Origin: Echinometra lucunter
Lineage: Eukaryota > Echinodermata > Echinoidea > Camarodonta > Echinometridae
Direction of reading: 5' to 3'
Assembly (NCBI GenBank): GCA_029962745.1
Contig: CM057171.1
Span: 19,369,034-19,433,033, forward strand
DNA: 64,000 nt
In this document: in pieces, positions 1 through 10,757 of the stretch
Numbering within the stretch: the first letter of the stretch is position 1
Layout: every line of letters starts with the position of its first letter
The notes under the pieces: model-generated
Databases searched by the model: none
Told to the model about the DNA's origin: nothing
Seen by the model: only the letters and a program-made list of their open reading frames with translations
Made by a program: the position numbers and the translations under genes

Positions 1-733
1 GAAGGGCGGAAAACACAAGTTCAAATCATTAATGCAAACTAAGCAACATTAATCCCGGGCATTAATCTGCAAAATATACTTAGCGTACTCAGATGAACCT
101 CAAAAGAAAATAACGGAATTACCTAAAGGGATTAGTTACATCTTATCAACTTATCGGGAAAAAAGTAAGATTGCAGTAAAGTGGAAACTAATTTTCCATT
201 TTATCTTGAAAATGTCACATAATACATGCACCTTTCAACTATTGCCACATAGATACATTATAAGAAATCATACCACTTAAACAAAAAAAAAAAAAAAACT
301 CCGGAAATGTCCTTTGTGTGACACTTTTTACCGTAATTCACAATAATCAATTTTTGTCTTTTTTTAATAAATGACGATCTTTCGGCCCTTCGATCTAAGT
401 AACGCACTGATCTGTACATAAAGATATTTTTAAAAAGTATTTAAAAACTCAAAATCCTTGTATTGTGTCCTAATAATTTCATCATCTCATCTCATTTCAG
501 TCCACATCATCATCATCATCCTTTTCCCACACTCTGCCTGTATGTTCCCCCACTCTCTGTTTGTTTTCAGTCTGATATACTAATCTCCTCCCCTGCTGCG
601 TCACTCAGATGGCAGCGAGCACCAGACATGTTATGTAACTGGTAGTCTGGAATGTAGATGTACCTGTATATGTGAGTTGTTGTGATGAAATAAACTTACT
701 AGCAGTTTGATTCTACATCGATGCAGTCATGGG
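1..733. other. AT-rich unassigned stretch
   Basis: No convincing gene. It contains a short A run near 283-298, a CAT trinucleotide run near 505-520 and an AATAAA at 689-694 after a short open frame (463-645) of low-complexity His/Pro/Ser composition. The AATAAA could mark an old transcript or retroelement 3' end, but nothing upstream supports a gene. Confidence 0.4.
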
Positions 734-1005
734 CAGTGGCGTAGTTAGGATTTCATGGGGGGGGGGGCGGTAGTAAGCACGCGAAGCGTGCGAATCACCT
801 AGGGGGAGGGTGCAGGGAGGGGGGACTTGAGGAAGCTCCGACGTTGCTTTGTCGTTGTTCATTGTCTGCTCCCGCTTTTCTTACATTCTCTTACCTTTTT
901 CTCATCTCACTCACGCTTTTTCTTTCTTCTTTTTTTCCCCCTTTCTTTCTGGCGTTTTGGCGGGGGGAGGGGGACCGCTCCCATCGCCCCCTGGCTACGC
1001 GCCTG
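734..1005. mobile_element. Non-autonomous hAT-like element (272 bp)
   Basis: The left end reads CAGTGGCGTAGTTAGG and the reverse complement of the right end reads CAGGCGCGTAGCCAGG, an imperfect terminal inverted repeat of the hAT type (CAGNGGCG). The flanks 726-733 (GTCATGGG) and 1006-1013 (GTCATGAG) match at 7 of 8 bases, as expected for the 8-bp duplication that hAT transposases make. The interior is a G run followed by a pyrimidine-rich stretch with no transposase, so it would need a transposase supplied in trans. A short palindrome GCACGCGAAGCGTGC lies at 777-791. Confidence 0.75.
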
Positions 1006-1050
1006 GTCATGAGTCTAGTTGTCTGTCACAACAGAACACAAAACTTGATT

Positions 1051-1148
1051 GATCTCTGAAGTCACCCCTATAAGAGTTTTATTCTTATTCACTCTAAATG
1101 CACTCCTCAAATTCACCCGTAACAGAGTGAATGCGTTCACTCTTTTTT
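1051..1148. mobile_element. Half copy of the GAGTGAA foldback family
   Basis: This stretch matches the right half of the complete foldback at 9901-10203: a GTCACCCCTA start, the TTCACTCTAAATGCA block, and an end in AGAGTGAATGCGTTCACTCT followed by a T run. The left arm is absent, so it is a solo arm or truncated copy. Confidence 0.65.
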
Positions 1149-1152
1149 GACG

Positions 1153-3458
1153 AGGGAAAGAATCGTTAGAACTGCACTTTGACACTTATAGCATTTAGGG
1201 AGTCATTGGGCCCCTTAACAGAAAAAGCCACCAGTGTTTGAAAAAATCATGGATACTACTAGTATCCATGAAAAAAAATGTAGGCTGTTATTTTAACAAA
1301 TACACAAATATTAGGATGTGAAAAAGATTAAAAACTCGTTTAAGTGTAAATGGACCCCTGAACAGAAAGGAACCCTTTCCCCTTCCTTTTTTAGTACAAA
1401 AAAACAAAACAAAACAAAGAGGAAGGCGAAAAAAATCAGGGTTTGATATTTCAAAAGCAAAGAATATATATTATACATTTAACCATAAAAACTCCTTCCA
1501 GGTCAGCCCGAAAAGCATGGAGGCTTCGTTTATAATCAACCCTTCAGCTGACTTAAAAGTAGGGAAATTCAAGTTGGTGAATTTAGAATGAACAAGTGAT
1601 CAAAAAGGGGGAAAATGGTGAGAGAATTTGGAACCGAATCGGATGACCAGCCTCCGATACATGAATGCATTATTTAATATATAGACACATAAAACAAACT
1701 GAAATAAGAGTATGAAGAAGGATTCTAGAATTACCAATATAACAGCTGACGCGGAAGCTAATTTGATACATCGTGTTCATTTAATGAATGAGAGTAAAAT
1801 TTATAGATGTGCGTTAAAACATTTCAAATTTTGACCCCGCCTCGTCCCCCCCCCCCTCAAAAATGGGAACGAATGAATAAGAGAATAACTTTATAGACAG
1901 AATAGAGTTATCGGAATACAAATCCCATTCCTCGCCGAGCGCCCCCCCCCCCTCCCCACAAGCATACGCCTTGGCATCCATAACTTCACACAACTGACCT
2001 TATTCACTGACCCCCCCCCCCCCCCCCCTCCTTATGAACAGGAATCAGTGTATTTCTACCATATCTATTTCTACGTGTATACCAAATACTGAAATAGGCA
2101 ACGTGTGGCTGATTTGGAGGAGTTTGATTGGCTCAAAAGGGGACCAGAAGAGTACACTTTTCTTTAGGGGTGTTACCATGACGTGATACGTTAGCACAAT
2201 GGAGATTCGGATCGCCTTCGCAGCTAAATCCTTCGTCGAATGGTCGAAAGGAACGAATCGCCTGGTCGGAACCAATCGCCTATGACGATCGCATTTAGTC
2301 GACCAAAGCGGATCTAATCGGCGGGTACATATTCAGCCGATTGGTTCCAGAGGATCTAATCGACTGCCCGGAACAAATCGACTATGACACCGGCTTTGTC
2401 AGAGTCAGCTTCATGCAGTACGGTGAATAAGGTAGTTTTATGTAACAGTTCCGAACCTGTCACGCATTTAGCATGTTTAGGTTAACGAGAGAGTTGTTAC
2501 AACTCCCTGGGTTGACTAGGATCTGAGCCTGGAAACTATTCCGACGCGCGGAAGCAGACTAATGGTTTGCACTTTCGAAACCCTTGAGCCGTCTTTGTTT
2601 TGGTCATGCATGAATTTCCGTCATCGTTACCCCACTCCTCTTTAAAAACGTCGAGGTATCAATGGCCCATGAACTTAGCTCATAACATAGAATGCTGCAG
2701 GATAAATTTGATTTAATATTGTGAATATCGGGGAGGGCCAATCAAGCCATGTCCCCTTTCGTAGCTAAAATGCCATCTCTTTGACAAGCAACACAAAAGC
2801 ATGCTTCCTTGTCATGTATTTGAAGTAAAAGAAAGTCTAATAAAAAAAAAAAGGGGGGGGGGTCCGGATCAGAACTTTTTATCCATTGAGCAGACTGTTT
2901 TCCTGAACCGCGCCGCCCCTGTTAAACAATCATGTATACGAAGAATTCATTCGTATGCCAAATCCTATCAAATAAAAAATCCCAAATACATATAGGCAAC
3001 TCTTTTTTTTTTCCAGATGGAAAACTGGTCATAGCCTCAAGAGTGATGAGGAATTCATTTTTAATCTTGTGAGGGTAATACATCTTTGTCTGCTTATCGA
3101 GGCCCCACAAAGGTAAAATGCAGGAATTATGTTTTGAAAAATGCAAGAAATAGAGATTATTATCATTTTTTTCTTCATGACAGAATTTGACAGAGTAATA
3201 ATGCGATTTGTGTCCCCTCTCGCCTTTTCCCATGCTAAGAACGAAATTGAGGTATGACTAGTAATTAAATCAATGTGCGTTTTCCATTTACTCAGTAACA
3301 TGTGTAAAATATTTTCGAAATATATATATTGTAGGGCGCTTCGTAGCTTTCTCTTGCATAAAGGAAGGGGACTTGAAAAAGGCGTATTGTTTGGAGGTGG
3401 GGATGTGACACCTCAAATTTCACTTATTAACAAATTCGAATTTGCCAATTAGAGAGCA
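1153..3458. other. Unassigned intergenic DNA with C-runs and a small hairpin
   Basis: No gene is recognisable. It has a 10-bp-arm hairpin (CATGGATACT / AGTATCCATG) at 1248-1270, several C tracts (near 1849, 1945 and 2010-2028) and a G tract near 2852. 2205-2400 is described separately. Short open frames at 2801-2995, 2922-3233 and 3029-3301 overlap each other on both strands and look like chance. Confidence 0.4.
2205..2400. repeat. Degenerate repeat built on AATCG
   Basis: Phrases such as GGAACCAATCGCCTATGAC, GGATCTAATCG and GGAACAAATCGACTATGAC recur, together with an inverted form (CCGATTGGTTCC). The segment is more GC- and CpG-rich than its surroundings. It reads as a degenerate tandem or foldback repeat of unknown family. 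No coding meaning is apparent. Confidence 0.45.
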
Positions 3459-3779
3459 GGAGGGCGTTTCATATAGTATCGTAAAGTTACGAATGAATTT
3501 ACGAACGACATGAATTTGGCAAGCGAAATGGGATACTCCATCAGTACAAACGCATTAGCTAAAAGTAAACAATATGCAGACGTAAATTAAAATTACTGTT
3601 GTTTCACGGTTTTTTAATTGCGAAGTATTTTCTTTTTGACGCAATGCGATTGAGGTTATGGGAAACGCAGTATCACCTTTTGTTTAAACCTCAGGAAAAA
3701 AAGCTTTGGGCATCCCATTTGGCACTTCATATTCAGGTCGTTTGTAGAGTCATGCGTAACTTTACGAACAGCTTTATAC
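3459..3779. mobile_element. Inverted-repeat element, CGTAAAGTTACG family, copy 1
   Basis: This is a member of the family best preserved at 32716-33043. It has the left-end CGTTTCATA and CGTAAAGTTACGAATGA, the internal ATATGCAGACGTA and TTTTTAATTG blocks, then GGGCATCCCATTTGGCACTT and a right end CGTAACTTTACGAACAGC. Both ends are eroded: the left end carries an extra partly duplicated TTACGAA block, and the right end runs into a C tract. No coding capacity, so it is non-autonomous. Confidence 0.7.
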
Positions 3780-4026
3780 CCCCCCCCCCCATTCTTAATC
3801 TGTTTAGATTTTTTTATGCAATCAGTATGGTATTAATCATTCTTTATTTTTAACAACAGCTAATGAGGAGAGCGTTCTAAATGTATTTGTTTTATTTTGC
3901 TGATATTTTGGTCATGTGAAGACATTACTTTCAGTGACTTTTTGTCAAAAATCTCCCTCCAGATCGCAATTCGTAAAAAAGGAAGAAAAAAAAGGAGATG
4001 AAAAAAAATATAAATATGCTGCCTAA

Positions 4027-4620
4027 ACATTCCAAATTCGGCAAAGTTGAAAATTATTATTTTCCAGCTTGAAAAAAAAAACCCCACAAAACCGTTGCTG
4101 TGTTTAGAAGTGATCGAAACTGTGTATAGTGTTTTGAAACCACTTTATTACATATATTTTTCTTTCTTTTGCTTCTTCTTTTTTTCTTTCACAAATCTGT
4201 GTTTGAATACACTGGCTCTGACTTTGGAATCTCAAGAAAAACTTATTCTTACTGTGGGGAGATTTAAGCTGAAACTATTTTTTCAAGTTATCTCAAACGC
4301 TGATTATTTCATTATAAGCGTAGGATTATATCCAGAAGACGTGATGAAATTTCTGGTATTTTTCACGTCTCAAGGTTCTTATCTTCCCTTTTTGAACAAA
4401 GGAAGCACTATTTGCATTAAATATTAGGTACCAATCTCGGTACCTATCCTTTGCCTAATATTTATACAGAAAACCACCCTACTTTGTGTGGCTTTGACAG
4501 TGATTTAGTGATTATTAACCTCAAAGTGCTTTCATTACTTTGCTGAAATATCAGCCAATGATATATCCTTGGTTGACAATTGGTCGAACGAAGCAAATTA
4601 CTACCCTCTCGCCATCCAGC
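4027..4620 (+). repeat. Long repeat unit, copy 1 of an inverted pair
   Basis: This block is repeated in inverted orientation at 7540-8125. Shared landmarks include CTTACTGTGGGGAGATTTAAGC, the ACGTCT near 4340, TTTGAACAAAGGAAG and GCTGAAATATCAGCCAATG. Both copies encode similar short peptides (here ESQEKLILTVGRFKLK, there ESQAKRILTVGRFKLK), hinting that the ancestral repeat once had an open frame. Neither copy is intact: the frame ends at 4427 here. The family was not recognised. A 5'-truncated LINE starts immediately downstream. Confidence 0.65.
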
Positions 4621-4625
4621 AGCAC

Positions 4626-5085
4626 GACAAGGTTCTTTGATAAAACAGCTAATTTTATTTATACACATTTTACAAGACATGCAAATGACTTGTATATCCC
4701 AATGCTAAAATACCAAACTTCACTCAAATCGGTTAAATACTTTGCCGTAATATTGTGGAATGCGATACCGACTGAAATTAAAAAGTGCCCATCTCCAACC
4801 TCTTTCAAACTAAGAGAAATTATCTCATGAATGAACACTCATCTTAATCTTGTTTCACCTGTATCAATTCACAATCCCACTTATTACCCATTTAATTCTC
4901 TTCTTTCTTTGATTATATTTACTGTGGTTTTTAGGAACCCAGCCTTTGAAAGGCCCATAGCCTCTGTTGGCTCCTTCAAATTCTTGTTTTTTTATGTATG
5001 CATGACCTGTTTGTTATAAATTGTTTATGTTTTATGAGAATTTGAAAATAAATGAATGAGCGGATGAATAAATGAATGAATGAAA
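4626..5085 (+). pseudogene. LINE 3' end: ORF2 C-terminus plus tail
   Basis: The frame ending at 4830 finishes with residues like SVKYFAVILWNAIP and a SFKLREII end. This is the conserved tail (WNSLP..IK..PS...FK) found at the C-terminus of CR1/L2/Jockey-type LINE ORF2 proteins, after the reverse transcriptase domain. The catalytic domain is missing, so this is a 5'-truncated insertion. The 3' UTR ends in AATG-type repeats at about 5048-5085, the short-repeat tail typical of these LINEs. It appears to have inserted into the repeat at 4027-4620, whose homology to the other copy stops at about 4620. Confidence 0.65.
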
Positions 5086-5116
5086 CTTCTGTGGACTTCC
5101 TTGCTAACCATGTGCA

Positions 5117-5384
5117 ATCATGTTGGCTCAATTGGACAGAGCGTCCACCTCGTGAACGGGAGGCCGTAGGTTCGATCCTCGGCCGAGTCATACCAAAGAC
5201 TTACAAAAATGGGACCTTCTGCCTTCTAACCAGGCGCTTGGCATATAAGAATGGAGAAGGGTAATGATAACATACTATGTTATGCAGGGCCCGCTGGAAG
5301 ATCAGCTAATAGCTGAAGTGGCTAGCCTGGGTAACTAAGAGTTATTATTGATATTGTTGTTATTTTTATAATTATTATTACACT

Positions 5385-5418
<34 letters not shown>

Positions 5419-5510
5419 CATTATTATTATTATTATTATTATTATTTCTATTATTATTATCATGATTATTATTACATGTATTTTATTATTATTATTATCA
5501 TCATAATACT
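5117..5510 (+). repeat. tRNA-derived SINE with ATT-type tail
   Basis: The RNA polymerase III promoter boxes are clear: A box TGGCTCAATTGG at 5124-5135 and B box GGTTCGATCC at 5169-5178, spaced as in a tRNA gene. The tRNA-like head runs from about 5117 to 5190 but continues into a non-tRNA body (phrases GGGACCTTCTGCCTTCTA, GCAGGGCCCGCTGG, GTGGCTAGCCTGGGTAACTA), and the element ends in an imperfect ATT/TTA microsatellite (5343-5510). It is a retroposon rather than a functional tRNA. I recall very similar SINEs from sea urchin genomes. Confidence 0.8.
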
Positions 5511-5664
5511 GTTGATAAGCCGCACACGTAAGTAATAAAGACGTTAGAGCGGGTGATCCGACTTACCCGCTATGCTCTTGTTACCCCAGGTCATTCCAGA
5601 CCATATGTCTTATACAGTTTATCTTTGTTTTGTTTTGTTTTTCATCCTAGGAAATCGGCCTGGG

Positions 5665-5715
<51 letters not shown>

Positions 5716-6699
5716 CAGAAACCCCATGCAGGGTGAGGGTTTTGCTAAACTAACGTACTAAATATGGACTTAACAAAGTGTAAGAAATACCTTTAGGGTA
5801 GATAAATTTAAAATATAATTTTTTAAAAAAATATTTCATTAGTAGTACTGAAACTTTCAATGTTGATATTCGGAATTATTTGATGTTCAAAACAGTTGCA
5901 TGATATTAGGCCTAATCAAGAATTTTCAAGACGAGACATCATTCTACTCGGTCGGTGTATTGGGTTTTTCCCAGGTCCGACTGACAAGTTTTCCCCAGAA
6001 ATAATGTGATTTGTGATTTAATAGCAGAGTGTGGATTGTATTGAATGATCGATGAGAAAATAGACCTTTACACTAAAACAGAAAATCATGAATAGAATAT
6101 CACACGATCTTATACAAGTAGGCCTACCCTTTTTTTCATGCAAGGTGGACAATGTGAGACCATACGTCATGCCAGTTTTCTTTTTGCTACCAAAACTGTA
6201 CATGAGCTTTAAACCACTTTTCTATATCAACTAGATCATGACCTTTTTCGCGTTGTAATAATGACAAGGCAGCTCAGAACTTTCCGGATTTGGACCCACA
6301 TTAACAGGAGAGGGAGAGGATGAAAACAATTCATCATTCCTATAAATAGCTAAATCGATTCTTTTGGTGTGCCTTTGGCATTTAGTGTGTGGCCTCTTAT
6401 TTAGACAATTGATACCGAAGTAGGTACTCCCAGTATAAATGACGAACTTCAATGGTTTTCAAATATTCTTCGTCCACACCTTTTTTTTAATGTAAAATCA
6501 AAGATCCTCTTGAAAATTGTTCTCATATTAAGCGCTGGAGAAGTCAAGCCATAGTATAGGGATATAGTGGGTTCTAAAAATGATCTAACTTCCCTGTACT
6601 TTGCGTATAAAAACTTACACATTTTCAAAATTCAGGAAGGCCATTATCTCTTTTTCCCCCTTCTTCTTCCTATTTCATGTATTTTTGCTCTAGTGTAAG
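5511..6699. other. Unassigned stretch with a 48-base A run
   Basis: An uninterrupted A tract occupies 5667-5714. No gene seen. The segment 6231-6275 (CTAGATCATGACCTTTTT, then ATAATGACAAGGCAG) recurs as a direct repeat at 6963-7008. Confidence 0.4.
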
Positions 6700-6790
6700 T
6701 TTTTCTTCTCCATTGCGCCTTGAGCACATTAGTCATGTGGAACTGACGCATTATAAATACCCTATATTATCATCATTTTTAACATAATGG
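6700..6790 (+). repeat. SINE 3' fragment (GCGCCTTGAGCAC type)
   Basis: The phrase GCGCCTTGAGCACATTAG...ATGTGGAACTGACGCATTATAAATA, ending in ATT/ATC-rich sequence, is the 3' part of a widespread tRNA-derived SINE type. The same sequence occurs on the minus strand at 48905-48985. The 5' tRNA-like head was not found. Confidence 0.45.
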
Positions 6791-7539
6791 AAATTTCCAT
6801 CACTGCATTATCGCTTACGAAACGTTAGTTTTATAACTGATTTTTCATGACATACCACACTACCACTGGCAATTTCACCTTGAATTCCGAAACTCGTAGT
6901 TCACAGTCTCTTACGCGACTTTGGAATGTCACGGTGACAAGTTTTTTTCTCTATATATTATGAACTAGATCATGACTTCTTTTCGCATTGCGATAATGAC
7001 AAGGCAGACATGGCAGAGACACCACTGTGCATTCTATTGTTCAGACTGAAATGAACTGTAAAACGCCAATAGAGCTGGAAAAAAGTGATTGTTACATCAA
7101 GATTATAAAAAAGATCGATTTATACAGCATAGCAAACAGTCATAATCCTTTTTTCAAACAGCAGTTTTTTTTTTCCCGCAAGGTGATCATGTCCTTGGTA
7201 AAGGGCAATTTTCCCCTCTTTTTCATTAGAGCATGCTCACTTCTGAAAAAAGGGCATTATGATTTCCATGGCGTTGTATAGCTTTGGGGAGACACTGTCC
7301 AAATATTTGCCTACAAGCAAAAAAAAAAAAAAAAAAAGTGTTCAGGGGGGGGGGGGGGACATACCCCATTGGCCTTTTCAGATGCATGTCTCCCCCCATT
7401 TATGTGTGTGTGTGTGGGGGGGGGGAGGCATACCCTATTGTGTCCCCACATGATGACTGCAAAGTAAAAAGTCTTTAAAATCAAATCCACAGTAGGTTCC
7501 ACATAGTGAAATAAGGCCAATTGTGCTGCTAGATTGAAA
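6791..7539. other. Unassigned stretch with A, G and TG tracts
   Basis: It contains the second copy of a short direct repeat (6963-7008), an A run at 7320-7337, a G run at about 7346-7359 and a TG microsatellite leading into another G run (7402-7426). No gene. Open frames here are low-complexity. Confidence 0.4.
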
Positions 7540-8125
7540 GGGGGTAGTAATTTGCCTTCCGCGATCAATTTTTCAACCAAGGATATATCATTGGCTGATA
7601 TTTCAGCTAAGTGATGAAAGCACTTCAAGGTTAATAATTATTAAATCACTGTCAAAACCACACAAAGTAGGGTTGTTTTCTGTATTGTGCAAAGGATTGG
7701 TTCCGAGTCTGGTACCTAACATGCCTAATATCCAATGCAAATAGTACTTCCTTTGTTCAAAAAGGGAAGATAGCAACTTTGAGACGTGAACAATAACAGA
7801 AATTTCCTCACGTCTTCTTGATATCATCCTATGCTTCTAATGAAATAACCAGTGTGTGAAATAACTTGAAATATAGTTTCAGCTTAAATCTCCCCACAGT
7901 AAGGATACGTTTTGCTTGAGATTCAAAAGTCAGAGCCGATGTTTTCAAACACAGTAATACAAAAGGAAAAAAAATAAAGCCAAAGAAAAATGTGCATAGT
8001 AAAATGGTTTCAAGACCCTTTTTAAAAGGCTTGTCCACATCTACACACAGCAGTGGTTTTTTGTTTTTGTTTTGTTTTTTAAACTCGGGAAGTAGACTGA
8101 TTTTCAATTTTGCAAGATTGGAATG
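7540..8125 (-). repeat. Long repeat unit, copy 2 of an inverted pair
   Basis: This is the reverse complement of the repeat at 4027-4620. A minus-strand open frame (7829-8107, 92 codons) begins MKISLLPEF and contains TFESQAKRILTVGRFKLK. It aligns with the plus-strand frame 4047-4427 in copy 1, but each stops at a different point, so both are decayed. A second short frame (7311-7628, minus) carries EISANDISLVEKLIAEGK, which also has a counterpart in copy 1. The family was not recognised. Confidence 0.65.
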
Positions 8126-8288
8126 ATGACAACACTATAACACGCAAAGCAACTGTAAGTGTTCCGTCCTGGAAAGATATTACTCAAAATATAATTCACA
8201 GACGTTTCTGTCAAGGAATTCATCATCATGCAAGTCAACTTTACGACATTATAAGCAGAATGAAACGCTGCATGGGGAGACATCCACT

Positions 8289-8813
8289 TTAATGAAAAGA
8301 GAGGAGTGAGGGAAGCAATTAAAAAAAAAAAGTTCCATCAGAATCGGTTACGAAAAGTGACAGTAATGAAAGTTTGAAAAGTCTCAATTTACTTTCTATG
8401 GCGATCCTCAAATTGGCAATGTTGCTTCAAAATTCCAGGTTTAGAAGGACAACTTTCATTATGTTTTGTACACAAGATTTCATATTTTCTCCATGATTGA
8501 TGGTCTCTTCGTGAACTTAACATACGTTGTGTGCAATATTTTCCCATGATATATCTTGAGCTAAGAACATGAAGAAGGAGACGAGCTGCACATTGGGAGA
8601 TAATGGGGAAAATTTTATGTACAAAACATATTGAGAGTTGTCCTTCTAAACCTGCCATTTTGAAGTAACATTGCCGATTTCAGGATTGCCATAGAATAAA
8701 TTGGGACTTTTCAAACTTTCATAACTTTCTCATTTCTTAAAGTTTGATGGGACTATTTAAAAAAAAATTTTCATTAAAAAGGATATTTCCCCAGGGTTTC
8801 ATTCTCCTTTAAC
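8289..8813. mobile_element. Long foldback element, GTTAAAGGAGAATG family, copy A
   Basis: The two halves are inverted copies of each other. The left half has ACTTTCTATGGCGATCCTCA, GGCAATGTTGCTTCAAAA and TAGAAGGACAACT; the right half carries their complements in reverse order. The right end reads CCCCAGGGTTTCATTCTCC then TTTAAC. The outermost ~30 bp of the left arm are missing. No coding capacity. Other copies: 21838-22422, 45665-46040, 54473-54664, 63361-63928. Confidence 0.8.
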
Positions 8814-9085
8814 TGAGCATATCACTCAGCCCTTCATTCGGAACTAACAACGTACTTCCTAGTCTGGGTAAAATATAAAATCAAACATAGTTCATGACAG
8901 TGGGCATAAACAGGGGCCACGCTACAGGGGGCGGGGGGGGGGGCCCGAGCTTTTCAAGTGATTTTTCAAGTGGCTAGAAAAGAAAAAAGATGGAGTAAAA
9001 GAAGAAAAAAGAGGAGAAAGAAGAAAGAACTGTATGGGAAAAGAGAGGGTTGGGCCATGTAACCGTATAATACCCCCTTTTTCCA
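8814..9085. other. Unassigned stretch with G run and purine-rich tract
   Basis: A G tract lies near 8930-8942, followed by an AAAAGAAGAAAAAAGAGG-type purine stretch (8978-9025). No gene seen. Confidence 0.4.
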
Positions 9086-9386
9086 CACTGCAAAAAAGTT
9101 TGGCATTTCTTTTTGTATATCTGTTGGGCAAACTGTTTTATCAATTTGTTGGTCAAGTTTAGCTCAATAATTGGGCAAACTCTCGATTTTGACCAACTAT
9201 TGGTCGAAATTTTGACCATCTGTTGGTGTTTTGATCAACAGTTGGTCAAAATTTCGACCAACAATTGGTCACAATTTTTGTCCACCCCTTGCTGGTCAAA
9301 ATTTTTGACCAACTGTTTCGTATGTTCAATAGAGTACCAACGCTGGTCAAAAATTGCTCATTTTTTGACCAACATTTTTTGCAGTG
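9086..9386. mobile_element. Inverted-repeat element made of TTGGTCAAAATTTTGACCAA units
   Basis: The terminal inverted repeat is CACTGCAAAAAAGTTTGG against CACTGCAAAAAATGTTGG. Between the ends lies a succession of short palindromic phrases: TTGGTCAAAATTTCGACCAA, GTTGGTCAAAA, TTTTGACCAACTATTGGTCG. Non-coding. Similar wording appears in the elements at 15460-15682 and 49667-49793, suggesting a related group. Confidence 0.7.
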
Positions 9387-9900
9387 CAATTAAAACGTAA
9401 AAAAAAACCAACTCACCTATGGGTCATCTTCCCCCCCCCCCCTTCCTATCAAAATACCCTGGCGCCGCCCAGGGCCTGGGCAAAAAGGACAACTCTAGCC
9501 TGCAAATTATTCTTCAGCACACTCCAAGCTGAAAGGAGCACATTTCAAAGCTTCGCAGAAGTGATGAATATTGCATATCTTTCATTTAAAAAAACAGAAA
9601 ACAAACATGCTAACTGTTAGATACATGACTGAGGTGTTGTACCATCTTTTCCATGCCTACTGACCTAATAAAGTCCATTGAAGTTGTAGGAGTTTTACAG
9701 GTAGCGGTTACGGGCACTAGCGTATGCGGTCGGCCGGCCGGCTGTTGCTGGCCATGCATGGCGTGACGGGGTTGACCGTTGAGCCTTTACCATGTCCTCT
9801 TCGGAAAAGGGTCTGAAACACACTTTATACATTTGTGTGTTTCTTAACTGTGTGTGAAAATTGTGTTTGTGCACATTCGGCTGTGTTTTAAACCGAACAC
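9387..9900. other. Unassigned stretch
   Basis: It contains a C run near 9430 and a short GC-rich patch (9715-9770) with GGCCGGCCGGC. The minus-strand frame 9695-9973 overlaps the next foldback element and is not credible as a gene. Confidence 0.4.
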
Positions 9901-10203
9901 ATACTCTATTTAAAAAAAAAAAAAAAAGAGTGAACGCATTCACTCTGTTAGGGGTGAATTTCAGAAGAGTCAATTAAGAGTGAATTAAGAGTAAAAATTG
10001 TGATATTCACTCTTTGAGGGATGACCTTAGTGATCACTCAAGGATTTTGAGTGATCACTGAGGTCACCCCTACTAGATTAATAAAGAGTGAAAATTACCA
10101 TTTTTACTCTTACTTCACTCTTGATTCACTCTAAATGCATTCTCTTCTGATATTCACCCCTTACAGAGTGAATGCGTTCACTCTTTTTTTTAAAAGAGAG
10201 TAT
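9901..10203. mobile_element. Nearly perfect foldback element (303 bp), GAGTGAA family
   Basis: The whole element folds back on itself. Ends are ATACTCTATTT and its near complement at 10195-10203. The arms carry GAGTGAACGCATTCACTCT, TTAGGGGTGAATTTC and TGAGTGATCACT, each mirrored on the other side, with a minimal centre at about 10048-10055. Each arm is roughly 145 bp. Non-coding. A solo arm of the same family is at 1051-1148. Confidence 0.85.
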
Positions 10204-10757
10204 CGAAACGCGATTCTGGCCTTCAAATAGTACAGGCAGTGCACCCCAAAACGAACTTCTCGGAAGGGGGAGGGGGGACGAGACAACAAAAAACCTTAAA
10301 CGGAACTTCATCACTCTGCTGTGTTCTTGCTTCCCCAAAAGTCAAAAAACTGTGAAAACCAATGCATGTCCCTACTGTATTGCTACGTGAAAGCGTTGAT
10401 CCCATATCGAGACAAGAAAGAACAGAACATCTCGTTGTTTGGTGAGGGATAAGATTTACAACTTATTGCAAACGAACTAAACATTCCATCTAAAGCACCC
10501 TCCAAACGGCTTTCAAAACTTCAGGGACAGAGTACACTGCACTCTCGAGATCCTTCTCGAACTGTAAAATTCATTGGAGTCACGCGTAATGTGAAAATGA
10601 TGAATGGCATGACTATGATACTGGCAACATTTACTAGGAAATTAGGAACTCTTTGACGATTGGTTTGGGTAGTAAATTAAGAGAAACGATCCTTCATCAG
10701 ACAACTGGACAAAGGGCAAGAAACATACCCCCCCCCCCCCCCCCGGAATCCTGCACT
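10204..10757. other. Unassigned stretch ending in a C run
   Basis: Mixed-composition sequence with no recognisable gene. A C tract of about 16 lies at 10729-10744, just before a SINE. Confidence 0.4.

Noticed and set aside
4047..4427. A host gene of 126 codons
   Set aside because: The sequence is repeated in inverted orientation at 7.5-8.1 kb and ends differently in each copy, so it is repeat DNA.
5117..5190. A tRNA gene
   Set aside because: A and B boxes are present, but the sequence continues without a terminator into a SINE body with an ATT tail, and the cloverleaf is incomplete.
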